DNA of 64,000 nt from Rhodococcus rhodnii NBRC 100604 (GTDB taxonomy: Bacteria; Actinomycetota; Actinomycetes; Mycobacteriales; Mycobacteriaceae), in contig NZ_BCXD01000010.1 in assembly GCF_001894925.1 (NCBI RefSeq), forward strand, positions 62,001-126,000. Reading direction: 5' to 3'. Shown here one piece after another: positions 17,959-28,020 of the stretch. Within the stretch, counting starts at the first letter, position 1. Each line of letters opens with the position of its first letter. The notes beneath the pieces are model-generated. The model worked only from the letters and a program-made list of their open reading frames with translations. It was not told the origin of the DNA and did not search any database. A program made the translations under genes and the position numbers.

Positions 17959-18927
17959 ATGGCATCCACCGATCGACCCGTGATCGCACTCGGCCCCGAC
18001 GCGAACGACCCGATCGAAGAATCGGTTCGGCGCGCCGGGGCCGACGTCGTTCTCACCCACGACGGCACCGTTCCGGAGAACGCCCGGGGTCTCGTGTGGC
18101 TCGGCGGCGCCGACGACTTCCCCACCTCGCTTCCCGACGGCCTCGAGTGGGTCCAGCTGCCCTCGGCGGGCGTGGAGAGCTGGTTCACCTCGGGCGTGAT
18201 CACCCCCGGGACGCGGCTCACCTGGACGTCGGCGGCGGGCGCGTACTCCGACACCGTCGCCGAACACGCGCTCATGCTGCTCCTGGCCGGGGTACGTGGG
18301 CTTCCCGCCTATCTCGCGCGCACGTCGTGGGACGACGACGCGAAGTCGGGGACCACGGACTCCGGCGAGACGACCCGCACCCTGCACGGCGCGACGGTGG
18401 GCATCGTCGGGGCCGGCGGCATCGGCCGCACCGTCATCCGCATGCTCGCGCCGCTCGGCGCCCACACGATCGCGGTGAACCGCTCCGGCCGCGAGGTCGA
18501 AGGCGCAGGTCGCACGATTCCCACGTCGGAGATCGACTCGCTGTGGGACGACGTCGACCACATCGTCGTCGCGGCGCCCGCGACCGACCGGACACGTCAC
18601 ATCGTGGGTGCCGCCGAACTCGCTCGGCTCCGCCCGCATTCGTGGGTGGTGAACATCGCCCGCGGCTCCCTCGTCGACACCGACGCACTCGTCGAGGCGC
18701 TGCGTGCGGAGACGATCGGCGGCGCAGCGCTCGACGTCACCGATCCCGAACCGCTCCCCGACGGGCATCCGCTGTGGACGCTGCCCAATGCGATCGTGAC
18801 ACCGCACGTCGCCAACCCGTGGCCCGTGCAGGAGGCCGCGCTCGCGCGGCACGTGGAGGCGAACGTCGCCCGCTTCGTCGCGGGAGAGCCGCTGCACGCG
18901 CAGATCGATCCCGCCGCCGGCTACTGA
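17959..18927 (+). CDS. D-isomer-specific 2-hydroxyacid dehydrogenase family protein
   Basis: Cytoplasmic NAD(P)-dependent oxidoreductase of 322 residues. The Rossmann motif GIVGAGGIGR lies near residue 155, followed by the catalytic Arg in VNIARGSLVDTDAL, the Glu region DVTDPEPLPDGHPLW and the catalytic His in TPHVANPWP. The substrate is not predictable. It starts 47 bp after ectC and could be read through from the ectoine operon, but nothing in the ectoine pathway needs this reaction. Confidence 0.88.
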   Translation: MASTDRPVIALGPDANDPIEESVRRAGADVVLTHDGTVPENARGLVWLGGADDFPTSLPDGLEWVQLPSAGVESWFTSGVITPGTRLTWTSAAGAYSDTVAEHALMLLLAGVRGLPAYLARTSWDDDAKSGTTDSGETTRTLHGATVGIVGAGGIGRTVIRMLAPLGAHTIAVNRSGREVEGAGRTIPTSEIDSLWDDVDHIVVAAPATDRTRHIVGAAELARLRPHSWVVNIARGSLVDTDALVEALRAETIGGAALDVTDPEPLPDGHPLWTLPNAIVTPHVANPWPVQEAALARHVEANVARFVAGEPLHAQIDPAAGY

Positions 18928-18968
18928 GCGCCCGGGGCGCACCGCCGACCGCGGTTACCCTGGACAGG

Positions 18969-19877
18969 GTGATCGATCGGCTGAGGGACCTTCTCGACGG
19001 ACGCCGCCTGTGCGTGCTCACGGGCGCCGGCGTCTCGACCGACTCCGGCATCCCCGACTACCGCGGACCGTCGTCTCCCCCGCGCAATCCGATGACCTTC
19101 CAGCAGTTCGTGGGCGACCCGGAGTTCCGGAACCGCTACTGGGCGCGCAATCACCTCGGCTGGCGGCACATGGACGCCGCGCGCCCCAACGACGGCCACC
19201 TCGCGCTCGCCGAACTCGAGCGCGCCGGGGTTGTCTCGGGCGTCGTCACGCAGAACGTCGACCTGCTGCACACCAAGGCACGCAGCCGCACCGTCGTGGA
19301 CCTGCACGGGACGTACGCTCAGGTCGTGTGCTTGGAGTGCGCGCATCGCATGTCCCGGCACACCCTCGCCGAACTGCTCGAGGAGGCGAATCCGGGGTTC
19401 GCCCGCGCCGTCGCCGGTGAGGGCGCCATCGAGGTCGCGCCGGATGCCGACGCCGTCGTTCCGGATTCGGTGGAGTTCACCATCGTCGACTGCCCGCGCT
19501 GCGGGGGGATGCTCAAGCCCGACATCGTGTACTTCGGCGAGACGGTGCCACGCCCCCGCGTCGACCTGGCCTACTCGATGGTCGACGACGCCGATGCGCT
19601 CGTCGTCGTCGGATCGTCGCTCACGGTCCAGTCGGGGCTGCGGTTCGTCCGTCACGCCCATCGCCGCGGGATCCCGGTGGCGATCGTCAATCGTGGTGTG
19701 ACACGCGGTGATCCGCTCGCGACGCTCACGGTGGACGCGGGCTGCAGCGAGACGCTTCGCGCCCTCGCGGATCAGAACCGGACGAGATCGTCCGCGTGGA
19801 CGAGCGGGCGCCGCGACTCCGGCGGCAGGTCACGTGTCGAGCGGCCGATCATCTCCTCGACCTCGGCGGCGTCGTAG
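18969..19877 (+). CDS. Sir2-family NAD-dependent protein deacetylase
   Basis: Sirtuin of 302 residues. The NAD-binding motifs [15 protein letters not shown] and TQNVD, the catalytic His in DLHGTY, and two zinc Cys pairs (CLEC and CPRC) are all present, followed by KPDIVYFGE and [12 protein letters not shown]. It should remove acyl groups from lysines using NAD+. The GTG at 18969 is preferred. The core fold ends near ETLRALAD; the last 35 or so residues are basic, Ser/Arg-rich and read across the 3' end of the convergent proB, an overlap of 106 bp. This tail is probably not functional. Confidence 0.92.
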   Translation: MIDRLRDLLDGRRLCVLTGAGVSTDSGIPDYRGPSSPPRNPMTFQQFVGDPEFRNRYWARNHLGWRHMDAARPNDGHLALAELERAGVVSGVVTQNVDLLHTKARSRTVVDLHGTYAQVVCLECAHRMSRHTLAELLEEANPGFARAVAGEGAIEVAPDADAVVPDSVEFTIVDCPRCGGMLKPDIVYFGETVPRPRVDLAYSMVDDADALVVVGSSLTVQSGLRFVRHAHRRGIPVAIVNRGVTRGDPLATLTVDAGCSETLRALADQNRTRSSAWTSGRRDSGGRSRVERPIISSTSAAS

Positions 19878-20917
19878 GCGACGACGCCACGCGCCACGGT
19901 CCGCCCGTCGGGTCCGACGAGCGCCACGACGTCGCCGCCGTAGAAGATCCCCGACAGCGCCGTCACGCCGGCGGGCAGGAGCGACCCTCGCCGGCCGACC
20001 ACGGCCTCGACGGCACCTGCGTCGAGGTGCAGCGCGCCGTGTTCGTCCGCGGCGTGCCGCACCCAGAACCGGCGAGCCGTCATGCGGGTCGGACGCGGCG
20101 CGAAGGCCGTCCCGACCTCCGCATCGCCCAGTGCCGCGGCGGCATCGGACGCGGCGGCGAGGAGGACCGGGACGCCGCCGTCCGCCGCGAGCCGCGCCGC
20201 CGAGAGCTTCGACGCCATTCCCCCGGTGCCCAGCGTCCCACCCGCACCCGCGACGACACCGTCGAGATCCTCGGGGCCACTCACCTCGGGAACGAAGTTC
20301 GCGTTCCCCTTGCGCGGATCGCCGTCGTAGAGCCCGTCGACGTCCGACAGCAGGACGAGGGCGTCCGCGCGCGTGAGGTGCGCGACGAGGGCCGCGAGCC
20401 GGTCGTTGTCGCCGAAGCGGAGCTCGGCCGTCGCGACGGTGTCGTTCTCGTTGACGATCGCGACCGCGTGCAGCGACCGCAACCGGTCCAGCGTCCGCGT
20501 CGCGTTGCGTGCCTGGGTGCGCCGCGCGATGTCGTCGGCGGTGAGCAGCACCTGCCCCACCGTGCGTCCGTAGCGCGCGAACGACGCTCCCCACGCGTTC
20601 GCGAGCGCGAGCTGACCGACGCTCGCGGCTGCCTGCTTCGTCGCGAGATCACGCGGGCGCGTGACGAGCCCGAGCGGAGCGAGCCCGGCACCCACCGCGC
20701 CCGAGGACACGACGACGACGTCCGACCCCGCCCGCATGCGCGCCTCGATCGCGTCGACGAGCCGATCGAGCCGCGCGACGTCGAGCCCGTCGACGATGCT
20801 CGTGATCGCCGACGACCCGATCTTCACGACGACGCTGTGTGCGTTCGCGATCGTCGTGCGGGTCGTACTGGTCCGGGCCGCCTCGCCGTCGGCGGTGGTG
20901 GTCTTCTCCGCGGTCAT
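19772..20917 (-). CDS. proB: Glutamate 5-kinase with PUA domain
   Basis: First enzyme of proline synthesis, phosphorylating glutamate. The 381 residues comprise an N-terminal amino-acid-kinase domain ([54 protein letters not shown]) and a C-terminal PUA domain ending with the HADDLVRF tail. The ATG at 20917 overlaps the obgE stop by 4 bp (ATGA), so it is translationally coupled to obgE. Its 3' end overlaps the convergent sirtuin gene. Feedback inhibition by proline is expected from the family. Confidence 0.97.
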   Translation of the reverse strand: MTAEKTTTADGEAARTSTTRTTIANAHSVVVKIGSSAITSIVDGLDVARLDRLVDAIEARMRAGSDVVVVSSGAVGAGLAPLGLVTRPRDLATKQAAASVGQLALANAWGASFARYGRTVGQVLLTADDIARRTQARNATRTLDRLRSLHAVAIVNENDTVATAELRFGDNDRLAALVAHLTRADALVLLSDVDGLYDGDPRKGNANFVPEVSGPEDLDGVVAGAGGTLGTGGMASKLSAARLAADGGVPVLLAAASDAAAALGDAEVGTAFAPRPTRMTARRFWVRHAADEHGALHLDAGAVEAVVGRRGSLLPAGVTALSGIFYGGDVVALVGPDGRTVARGVVAYDAAEVEEMIGRSTRDLPPESRRPLVHADDLVRF

Positions 20918-22374
20918 TCGGTGTCCTCGTCGGGGTCGACGAGTCCGCGGCGCACCCGCCTCGCGTGCTTGCGCTCGTCCGCGCCGATGCGGTCGACCTG
21001 GTCGAGGCGGGCGTCCGTGCCGCGGCCCGTGCGCGTGATGTCGACACCTGCGGGAGTCTGTGGCTCCCACTCGAATCCGACGTCGCCGATCGTGACGAAC
21101 GCACCCGGCTGGGCGCCCTGCTTGACGAGTTCGTCCTCGACGCCGAGCCGCGCGAGCCGGTCGGCGAGGTAGCCGACGGCCTCGTCGTTGTCGAACTGCG
21201 TCTGCGCGACCCACCGCTCGGGGCGGGTACCGCGCACCACGAACCCACCGGGGGTCTCGGGATCGGGTACCACCGTGAACGCCGCCTCGTTGCGCGCGAC
21301 AGGACGCAGAACCTGCCGAGCCGGCTCGGCCGGCGGGTGCGCTTCGCGGTAGTCGTGGACGAGCTTCGCGAGCGCGAAGGTCAGCGGGCGCAGCCCGGAG
21401 TGGCTCACCGTCGAGATGGAGAACACGGGCCACCCGCGTGCCTCGAAGTCGGGCGTCACCATCTCGGCGAGTTCGGCGGCCTCGGGCACGTCGACCTTGT
21501 TGAGGATGACGATGCGCGGCCGCTCCGCGAGATCGCCGAGGCCGGAGTCCGCGTCGAGCGCGGGCTTGTACGCCGCGAGTTCCGCTTCGAGGGCGTCGAC
21601 GTCGGAGATCGGGTCACGGCCGGGCTCGAGTGTCGCGCAGTCCACGACGTGCGCGAGGACCGCGGTGCGCTCGAGGTGCCGCAGGAACTCGAGTCCGAGT
21701 CCGCGCCCCTCGCTCGCGCCCGGGATGAGACCGGGGACGTCCGCGATCGTGAAGGTCGTGTCGCCACTCGACACGACACCGAGGTTCGGCGTCAGCGTCG
21801 TGAAGGGGTAGTCGGCGATCTTCGGCTTCGCGGCCGACAGCGTCGCCACGAGCGAGGACTTGCCCGCCGACGGGAACCCGACGAGGCCGACGTCCGCGAC
21901 CGACTTGAGTTCGAGGACCAGATCGCGCTCGACGCCGGCCTCACCGAGCAGCGCGAAGCCCGGCGCCTTGCGGGCCTTGGACGCGAGCGCGGCGTTGCCG
22001 AGACCACCACGGCCGCCGCTCGCCGCCTCGAAGCGTGTACCCACGCCGACGAGGTCGGCGAGCACCGTGCCGTCCGGGTCGAGGACGACGGTGCCGTCGG
22101 GCACCTTGAGGACGAGATCGTCGCCGTTGGAGCCGCTGCGATTGCCGCCCATCCCCTGCGTGCCGTTCTCGGCCTTCGCATGCTGGTGATAGTGGAAGTC
22201 GAGGAGCGTGTGCACGCCCGGATCGACCTCGAGGATCACGGCGCCGCCACGGCCGCCGTTGCCGCCGTCGGGCCCGCCGAGCGGCTTGAACTTCTCGCGG
22301 TGCACCGAGGCACACCCGTTCCCGCCCTTACCTGCGCTGACGTGCAGCGCCACGCGGTCGATGAAGCGAGACAT
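20914..22374 (-). CDS. obgE: Obg family GTPase, ribosome assembly
   Basis: Essential GTPase that binds the 50S subunit. The 486 residues show the glycine-rich Obg fold ([20 protein letters not shown]), the G domain with GFPSAGKSS (G1), the DVPG G3 motif and NKVD (G4), and a C-terminal OCT domain followed by a charged tail. The start at 22374 has AGGAAAGG upstream. It is transcribed with proB downstream and lies after the rplU-rpmA operon, separated from it by a strong terminator, so it needs its own promoter in 22375-22473. Confidence 0.98.
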   Translation of the reverse strand: MSRFIDRVALHVSAGKGGNGCASVHREKFKPLGGPDGGNGGRGGAVILEVDPGVHTLLDFHYHQHAKAENGTQGMGGNRSGSNGDDLVLKVPDGTVVLDPDGTVLADLVGVGTRFEAASGGRGGLGNAALASKARKAPGFALLGEAGVERDLVLELKSVADVGLVGFPSAGKSSLVATLSAAKPKIADYPFTTLTPNLGVVSSGDTTFTIADVPGLIPGASEGRGLGLEFLRHLERTAVLAHVVDCATLEPGRDPISDVDALEAELAAYKPALDADSGLGDLAERPRIVILNKVDVPEAAELAEMVTPDFEARGWPVFSISTVSHSGLRPLTFALAKLVHDYREAHPPAEPARQVLRPVARNEAAFTVVPDPETPGGFVVRGTRPERWVAQTQFDNDEAVGYLADRLARLGVEDELVKQGAQPGAFVTIGDVGFEWEPQTPAGVDITRTGRGTDARLDQVDRIGADERKHARRVRRGLVDPDEDTE

Positions 22375-22413
22375 GGGTGAAACCTTTCCTGCCGGGGCAC
22401 CGGCGTGGTGATC

Positions 22414-22474
22414 GTGAACGGTGTCGCCGGACACGATCGGGGTTGTCGAACACGAACGGTGTCCTCGAACACGA
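22414..22474. repeat. Imperfect direct repeat in the obgE upstream region
   Basis: Two 23-nt copies (22414-22436 and 22452-22474) share the core GAACGGTGTC and the end ACACGA, with 18 of 23 positions identical by eye. Each copy contains a small GTGTC/GACAC-like inversion. They sit between the rpmA terminator and the obgE start, where a promoter is expected, and may be regulatory. Confidence 0.5.
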
Positions 22475-22508
22475 CAGGGGCGGACCGGAGTACCCGGTCC
22501 GCCCCTGT
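22474..22508 (-). terminator. Terminator of rplU-rpmA
   Basis: A perfect 15-bp stem (ACAGGGGCGGACCGG and its complement) with a 5-nt loop lies just downstream of rpmA. It lacks a long U-tract, as is common for actinobacterial terminators. Confidence 0.8.
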
Positions 22509-22537
22509 TGAAGAGCTCGTCGTGCTTCGGCTGCGGA

Positions 22538-22801
22538 CTAGGCCTGCGCCGGAGCCGGGACGATGTTGACGGTCTTGCGACCGCGCTTGGTGCCGAACTC
22601 GACCGCACCGGCCGAGAGGGCGAACAGCGTGTCGTCGCCGCCACGGCCGACGCCCACACCGGGGTGGAAGTGCGTGCCGCGCTGGCGGACCAGGATCTCG
22701 CCGGCGTTGACCGTCTGGCCGCCGAAGCGCTTGACGCCGAGATACTGGGGATTCGAGTCGCGACCGTTGCGCGAGCTGGATGCACCCTTCTTGTGTGCCA
22801 T
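22538..22801 (-). CDS. rpmA: 50S ribosomal protein L27
   Basis: Ribosomal protein of 87 residues whose N-terminal tail reaches the peptidyl-transferase centre. It begins [19 protein letters not shown], the usual L27 start without the Firmicute-type cleavable extension, followed by [17 protein letters not shown] and HPG. It is cotranscribed with rplU, 92 bp upstream, and is followed by a strong terminator. Confidence 0.99.
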   Translation of the reverse strand: MAHKKGASSSRNGRDSNPQYLGVKRFGGQTVNAGEILVRQRGTHFHPGVGVGRGGDDTLFALSAGAVEFGTKRGRKTVNIVPAPAQA

Positions 22802-22893
22802 GACCGACCCTCCTCAGGGTGAAAGCGAGATGAAGACGAAGCCTCGTGAAGAACGAGGGTGTCTCGCGCGGACTCGCCGCGTGGGACGAAGGA

Positions 22894-23205
22894 CTACTTG
22901 ATGCCGGTGACCTTGAGGACGGTCAGCTTCTGCCGGTGACCCTGACGCTTGTGGTAGCCGGTCTTGTTCTTGAACTTGTGGATCCGGATCTTCGGGCCCT
23001 TGACGTGCTCGACGATCTCGCCGGTGACGGCGACCTTCGCGAGCTTGTCGGCGTCCGTCGTCAGATCTGCGCCGTCGACGACGAGGATCGGAGCAAGCGA
23101 GACAGCCGTGCCGGGCTCACCCTCGATCTTCTCGACCTTGACGAGGTCGCCGGCAGCGACCTTGTACTGCTTTCCGCCGGTCTTGACGATCGCGTACGTT
23201 GCCAT
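22894..23205 (-). CDS. rplU: 50S ribosomal protein L21
   Basis: Ribosomal protein of 103 residues that binds 23S rRNA. It starts [16 protein letters not shown] and contains the [24 protein letters not shown]-binding block. The ATG at 23205 has a good family fit although the frame is open further upstream. It heads the rplU-rpmA operon behind a 17-bp-spaced promoter, with a leader of about 150 nt. Confidence 0.99.
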   Translation of the reverse strand: MATYAIVKTGGKQYKVAAGDLVKVEKIEGEPGTAVSLAPILVVDGADLTTDADKLAKVAVTGEIVEHVKGPKIRIHKFKNKTGYHKRQGHRQKLTVLKVTGIK

Positions 23206-23362
23206 CGGAGGGCTACCCCTTGCTTCCTTCGAACTTGTTTCGCGTCCTCGTCGGACGCGACTGGTCTTGTTGGTCGCCACGCGTACGGGCTCGCAGCGAG
23301 CAACGCGCCTGTCAGCCCCACAGGGGCACAGTTGAACCCGGTCGCCGACGTGCGACTGTTCA

Positions 23363-23391
23363 AGGTTACACGAGAGCGGTACGCCGAACAA
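23363..23391 (-). promoter_or_regulatory. Predicted promoter of rplU-rpmA
   Basis: On the minus strand TTGTTC (23386-23391) and TAACCT (23363-23368) are spaced by 17 bp. The start site would leave a 5' leader of about 150 nt before rplU. Confidence 0.6.
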
Positions 23392-23432
23392 AATACGCCC
23401 GGCGCCCGCGCTCCCGCGCGCTCGCGCCCTGC

Positions 23433-26400
23433 TCAGCCGTCGACGGGCGGGCCCGCGGGCCTCGCGGCGGCCCTACGACGACGCGGCTTGCTCACGACGG
23501 CGACCTCCTGCACCTCGACCGGGGCCGCGGCGGGCTCCTCGGCCTCGGGCGTCGGGACGACGAAGACCGTGCCCTGCGCCGCGGCCTCCGCCGGAGCGGA
23601 CGACGCACGAGACGCACGACGTGCACGACGACGCGGTGCGGGTGCCGCGGGCTCGGCCGGTTCCGACTCCGGAACGGCGGCGGGTTCACGGGCGACGACA
23701 GGCTCGACGGTGGTCTCTGCCACGGCGACCTCGTCGACCACGGCCTCCGAACGCTCGGCCTCGGCGACCGCGGCGACGGCATCGGTCGCCTCGGCGACCG
23801 CCACCGCGTCCTCGGCGATCTCGTCCACCGGTGCGGCGTCCTCGGCGTCGGCGGGAGCCTCGGCGTGCGGACCGTGCCCGGCCATCGCGAGGGCGACGGG
23901 ATGCGCGGCCTTGTCGGGCCCCGCCTTCTCGCCGTGTTGCTTGTCGGACCCGTGCTTGTCGGCGTGCTTGTCGCCGCCCGGCTTGCCGGCAGTCGCGTCG
24001 TCGGCGTCGTCGCGGCGGTCACGACCGCCCTTGCCGGACTCCTTGCCGCCGCCGTCCTTACCGGCGGCAGGCTTCCCGTTCTGATCCGAACCGCCCTTGT
24101 CCTTGCGCTTGCGGCGCGAGGAACCCGAGCGTCCGTCGTCGGAGGTCTTCTGCTCGACGGGATCGGCGTGGACGAGGATGCCGCGGCCGTGGCACGTCTC
24201 GCACTGCGTCGAGAACGCCTCGACGAGTCCGGTGCCGAGCTTCTTGCGGGTCATCTGGACCAGGCCGAGCGAGGTGACCTCGGAGACCTGATGCCGGGTG
24301 CGGTCGCGTCCCAGCGCCTCGGTCAGCCTGCGCAGCACGAGATCCCGGTTCGACTCGAGGACCATGTCGATGAAGTCGACGACGATCATGCCGCCGATGT
24401 CGCGCAGCCTCATCTGGCGCACGATCTCCTCGGCGGCCTCGAGGTTGTTCCGCGTCACGGTCTCCTCGAGGTTGCCGCCCGAGCCCGTGAACTTGCCGGT
24501 GTTGACGTCGACGACCGTCATCGCCTCGGTGCGGTCGATGACGAGGGTGCCGCCCGAGGGCAGCCACACCTTGCGATCGAGTGCCTTCGCGAGCTGCTCG
24601 TCGATGCGGTGATGGGCGAACACGTCACCCGATCCCCCCTCGGCCGAGTACTGCTCGAGTCGCGGCAGCAGGTCGGGTGCGACCGACTCGATGTAGCCGT
24701 GGATCGTCTCCCACGCGCGGTCGCCTTCGACGACGAGCCGCGAGAAGTCCTCGTTGAACAGGTCGCGGACGACCTTGACCAGCAGATCCGGCTCCTCGTA
24801 GAGGGCGATGGGGTTACCCGACCGCTTCTCCTTGGCGTCCGCCGACTGCGTCTCGATCTTCTCCCACTGCGCCTGCAGCCGCTGGACGTCGCGTGCGATC
24901 TCCTCCTCGCTGACGCCTTCCGCCGCGGTGCGGATGATCACGCCGGCCTCGGCGGGCACGACCTCGCGGAGGATCTCCTTGAGCCGCTTGCGTTCGGTGT
25001 CCGGCAGCTTCCGGCTGATCCCCGTGGAGCTGCCACCCGGCACGTACACCAGGAACCGGCCCGCGAGCGAGATCTGCGTCGTCAGCCGGGCGCCCTTGTG
25101 CCCGACCGGATCCTTGCTGACCTGCACGAGGACCTGATCGCCGGGCTTGAGCGCCTGCTCGATCCTGCGCGAGTTGCCACCGAGTCCGGCAGCGTCCCAG
25201 TCGACCTCGCCCGCGTACAGCACGCCGTTGCGGCCGCGGCCGATGTCGATGAACGCCGCCTCCATCGACGGCAGCACGTTCTGGACGCGGCCCAGGTAGA
25301 CGTTGCCGACCATCGACGGCGAACTCGTCGTCGTCACGAAGTGCTCGACGAGGATCCCGTCCTCGAGGACACCGACCTGCGTCGCGGCGTGCGGATGCGC
25401 GCCCGTGTCGCGGTCGCGCACGACCATGACGCGGTCGACCGCCTCGCGGCGCGCGAGGAACTCGGATTCGGTGAGAATCGGCGGACGACGGCGGCCTGCA
25501 TCGCGGCCGTCACGACGGCGCTGACGCTTCGCCTCGAGGCGGGTCGAGCCGGAGATCCCCTGGACCTCGTCGCGCGCCTTCGACTTGCCGCGCGGCTCGC
25601 GCTCGTGGACGACGGTGTTGGGCGGGTCGTCGTCGGACGACGTCGTGGTGTCCGATCCGTCACCGCTCTTGCGGCGCCGACGGCGGCGACGGCGCGAACT
25701 GCCGCCCTCGGGCTTCGCCTCGCCCTCGCCCGCGTCGGCCGAGGTCGTCTCGCCGTCCGACTGTTCTCCCGACGCCTGCTCGCTCGTGTCGCTCTCGCCC
25801 GAGGCTTTGCCCGAACCTTCGGCGGCGTCCTCCGTCGTGGTCGCGTCCGCAGCGGACTCGCCGCCCTTCCGGCGGCCACCGCGGCTGCGCTTCGACCCGC
25901 CGGACTCGCCACCCTGGGTGGCGGCATCCGTGCCCGCGTCCGCGGCCCCGTCGGTCGACTCGGCGGTGCCGGTCGACGCGGTGTCGTCCGTGCCGGCGCT
26001 GCCCTCGGCCTGCGCACCGGAGTCCGATCCGGAGTCGGACCGCTCCGCGCCCTGTTCACCACGGCCACGACCACGGCCACGACCACGGCCACGACGGCCG
26101 CGGCGGCGACGCTTCGGGTGCTCGCCGTCGTCACCGTCGTCGCTGCCCTCGCTGTCGGCAGCCGGCCGCGTATCGCTCGCGGCGTCGTCGGCCGCAGGTG
26201 CGGGTTCGGGTGCCGGCGTGGGTTCGGGACGCCGCGGGGGCGCGGCGGTGGGGTCGGACGGCAGGAACAGCGGCGAGCGGTTGACCGGTGCCGCGGGCGG
26301 CGGCGGGGTGGGCTCGGCGCCCAGATCCAGTTCGGGCGCGTCCGCCACTGCCGTCTCCGCGGCCTCCGCCGGCTCGGCAGCGGGCGCGGGCTCGACTACG

Positions 26401-26687
26401 GGCTCCTGAGCCGCGGGTGCGGTCTCCGCCGGTGCTGCGGTCCCGGGGGCCGCAGTAGGCGCGAAGACGTCGCGAACCCGCTCGGCGAGGTCGCGCGTGA
26501 TGCTCGACTGCGCAGTGCGCAGCTCGGCGCCGAGCTCGGTTGCCTCGGCGAGCACCTGTTTGCTGGTGACGCCGAGCAGCTTCGCCAGCGCGTGGACCCG
26601 CATCTTCTCGGGCAGCGGGGCTGGAGCGGACGTCTCGTCTGCCGAGCCGTTGTTCGTCGGCTCGGTGGGCGGCACTTGATCGGCCAC
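23433..26687 (-). CDS. rne: Rne/Rng family ribonuclease (RNase E/G) with N-terminal IF2-N-like domain
   Basis: Endoribonuclease for mRNA decay and rRNA processing. The 1,084 residues run: IF2-N-like helical domain ([20 protein letters not shown], about 29-76); low-complexity Pro/Ala/Glu and RG-rich region (to about 440, including [16 protein letters not shown]); S1 domain from about 462 ([20 protein letters not shown]); catalytic DNase-I-like part with [15 protein letters not shown] (about 726) and VDFIDM; the Zn-link CETCHGRG (about 831); and a disordered acidic C-terminal arm with a basic end. The GTG at 26687 is preceded by GAGGAGA. An upstream in-frame start at 26963 looks non-coding. Cytoplasmic or membrane-associated degradosome role is from family knowledge. 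Confidence 0.96.
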   Translation of the reverse strand: MADQVPPTEPTNNGSADETSAPAPLPEKMRVHALAKLLGVTSKQVLAEATELGAELRTAQSSITRDLAERVRDVFAPTAAPGTAAPAETAPAAQEPVVEPAPAAEPAEAAETAVADAPELDLGAEPTPPPPAAPVNRSPLFLPSDPTAAPPRRPEPTPAPEPAPAADDAASDTRPAADSEGSDDGDDGEHPKRRRRGRRGRGRGRGRGRGEQGAERSDSGSDSGAQAEGSAGTDDTASTGTAESTDGAADAGTDAATQGGESGGSKRSRGGRRKGGESAADATTTEDAAEGSGKASGESDTSEQASGEQSDGETTSADAGEGEAKPEGGSSRRRRRRRRKSGDGSDTTTSSDDDPPNTVVHEREPRGKSKARDEVQGISGSTRLEAKRQRRRDGRDAGRRRPPILTESEFLARREAVDRVMVVRDRDTGAHPHAATQVGVLEDGILVEHFVTTTSSPSMVGNVYLGRVQNVLPSMEAAFIDIGRGRNGVLYAGEVDWDAAGLGGNSRRIEQALKPGDQVLVQVSKDPVGHKGARLTTQISLAGRFLVYVPGGSSTGISRKLPDTERKRLKEILREVVPAEAGVIIRTAAEGVSEEEIARDVQRLQAQWEKIETQSADAKEKRSGNPIALYEEPDLLVKVVRDLFNEDFSRLVVEGDRAWETIHGYIESVAPDLLPRLEQYSAEGGSGDVFAHHRIDEQLAKALDRKVWLPSGGTLVIDRTEAMTVVDVNTGKFTGSGGNLEETVTRNNLEAAEEIVRQMRLRDIGGMIVVDFIDMVLESNRDLVLRRLTEALGRDRTRHQVSEVTSLGLVQMTRKKLGTGLVEAFSTQCETCHGRGILVHADPVEQKTSDDGRSGSSRRKRKDKGGSDQNGKPAAGKDGGGKESGKGGRDRRDDADDATAGKPGGDKHADKHGSDKQHGEKAGPDKAAHPVALAMAGHGPHAEAPADAEDAAPVDEIAEDAVAVAEATDAVAAVAEAERSEAVVDEVAVAETTVEPVVAREPAAVPESEPAEPAAPAPRRRARRASRASSAPAEAAAQGTVFVVPTPEAEEPAAAPVEVQEVAVVSKPRRRRAAARPAGPPVDG
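26059..26094 (-). repeat. Exact 12-bp tandem repeat in rne
   Basis: Three identical copies of CCACGGCCACGA (plus-strand reading) encode part of the Arg-Gly repeat in the disordered N-terminal half of RNase E. Such a repeat could vary in copy number between strains without shifting the frame, since 12 bp equals four codons. Confidence 0.85.
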
Positions 26688-27078
26688 GTGATCTCCTCGG
26701 GCCCCCGGGCGCGGCGTCATCGGCGCACGCGGCCACACGGGAGCACTGTCTGTGTACTCGCGCCCGATCGGGTCGCGAGATTGTCTGGTCTCGCTCCGCA
26801 CACCACGACCGTGACCGTCAGCACGTCCTGTGCGCAGTGCCTGGCTCGGCGACCTGTCGTCCGAACACCGGCTCGTGCAGTCCACCCGGAGTGCGAACAC
26901 CTGGTTCGGTGACGCATCGGGGACGACGAGGGGGTGCCGCTTCACATCGCCGGACCGAATCACCCGAGGGACTCTCCCCCATGAGCGATGCGGCTGCGTT
27001 CAGTATCCCACATCGTCGGCGGCGTCCCGTCATCACACGCGCGACAGCCGCCCTCGATCCGCTGCGGCGAAACGAAAG
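26688..27078 (-). other. Long rne upstream region, probable 5' leader
   Basis: About 390 bp between the rne start and the ndk terminator has no gene I can support. A minus-strand GATACT near 27000-27005 is a possible -10 element, which would give a leader of about 310 nt. RNase E mRNAs in other bacteria have long leaders used for autoregulation, so a structured leader is plausible. I see no recognisable riboswitch. Confidence 0.4.
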
Positions 27079-27119
27079 ACCGGCGAACCGGACACCTCGG
27101 AAGGTGTCTCGATTCGCCG
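27079..27119 (-). terminator. Terminator downstream of ndk
   Basis: CCGGCGAA and TTCGCCGG outer arms and ACACCT/AGGTGT inner arms form a long hairpin with a CGGA loop. On the minus strand it is followed by a U-rich stretch TCTTTCGTTTC. It separates the ndk operon from rne. Confidence 0.8.
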
Positions 27120-27139
27120 GCCGGGAACGGGTGGAGAAC

Positions 27140-27568
27140 TCAGAGAGCGGGGAACCAGAGCGCGATCTCGCGCTCAGCGGACTCCACCGAGTCCGACCCG
27201 TGCACCAGGTTCTCCTGCGTCTCGAGACCGAAATCGCCACGGATCGTGCCGGGGATCGCCTTCTCGACGGGGTCGGTGCCGCCGGCGAGCTGCCGGAAGG
27301 CCGCGACGGCGCGCGGGCCTTCGACGACGGCCGCCACGAGCGGTCCCGACGTGATGAACTCGAGCAGGCTCGGGTAGAACGGCCTGCCCTCGTGCTCGGC
27401 GTAGTGCTGCTGCGCGACCTCGTTCGGTGCGACCTTCAGTTCGAGGGCCGCGAGACGCAGTCCTTTGCGCTCGATACGGGCGAGAATCTCTCCCACGTAT
27501 CCACGGGCGACGGCGTCGGGCTTGATCAAGACGAGGGTGCGCTCTTGCGTCGCGGGCTGCTCTGTCAC
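27140..27568 (-). CDS. ndk: Nucleoside diphosphate kinase
   Basis: Balances nucleoside triphosphate pools by phosphate transfer through a phospho-His intermediate. The 142 residues include [13 protein letters not shown], the [16 protein letters not shown] block, GTIRGDFG and the catalytic His in NLVHGSDS. The GTG at 27568 gives [18 protein letters not shown]. It follows the DUF4233 gene by 5 bp and ends the valS-folC-DUF4233-ndk operon. Confidence 0.98.
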   Translation of the reverse strand: MTEQPATQERTLVLIKPDAVARGYVGEILARIERKGLRLAALELKVAPNEVAQQHYAEHEGRPFYPSLLEFITSGPLVAAVVEGPRAVAAFRQLAGGTDPVEKAIPGTIRGDFGLETQENLVHGSDSVESAEREIALWFPAL

Positions 27569-27573
27569 GCAGG

Positions 27574-28020
27574 TCAGCCTATCTGTCCCGATCGCTGGCT
27601 CGGCAGCTGGCCCTTCTCGATGCGCCGGCGCATGTCGCCACGCAGATGCAGCAGGTACGCCCACACGCCGCCGAAGAGCACGCCGACGAAGCCGATCGAC
27701 AGGTCGACGAAGAACCCGAGCAGCAGCACGACCTGGATCGCGAGGTTGTAGGTCATCGCCCACGAGCGTCCCTGCAGTCCTGCGCCGAGGAACATCGCGA
27801 GCGCGCTGCCGAGGACGAGACCGCCCGACAACCACGTGATGCCACCGCCCAGCTGCGCGAGGATCGGCAGCGTCAGCAGGACGACGATCATCTCGAGAAC
27901 GAGCGTCCCCGCGCAGACACCACGAAAGCCCTTCCAAGGGTCGGAAGCCGGGGCCGGCGGCGGGCCGGCGGCCGATCCCGGCGGACCGGGCTCGGGGGTG
28001 GGGTCGGGGGTCTCGCTCAC
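27574..28020 (-). CDS. DUF4233 membrane protein
   Basis: Membrane protein of 148 residues with a Pro-rich N-terminal tail and four hydrophobic helices from about residue 33 ([20 protein letters not shown] onward), ending with a basic cytoplasmic tail RRRIEKGQ. The pattern and its place between folC and ndk match DUF4233 proteins such as Rv2446c. Function is unknown. The GTG at 28020 overlaps the folC stop by 4 bp. Confidence 0.87.
   Translation of the reverse strand: MSETPDPTPEPGPPGSAAGPPPAPASDPWKGFRGVCAGTLVLEMIVVLLTLPILAQLGGGITWLSGGLVLGSALAMFLGAGLQGRSWAMTYNLAIQVVLLLGFFVDLSIGFVGVLFGGVWAYLLHLRGDMRRRIEKGQLPSQRSGQIG

Noticed and set aside
17959-18927. Ectoine hydroxylase (ectD) after ectC
   Set aside because: The protein has a Rossmann fold and the ARG/TPHVA motifs of 2-hydroxyacid dehydrogenases, not the iron dioxygenase motif.
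22894-23391. Longer rplU start at 23391
   Set aside because: The extension overlaps the predicted promoter and L21 proteins begin at [16 protein letters not shown].
26688-26963. Longer RNase E start at 26963
   Set aside because: The extra 92 codons look random, and the GTG at 26687 has a strong GAGGAG ribosome binding site.
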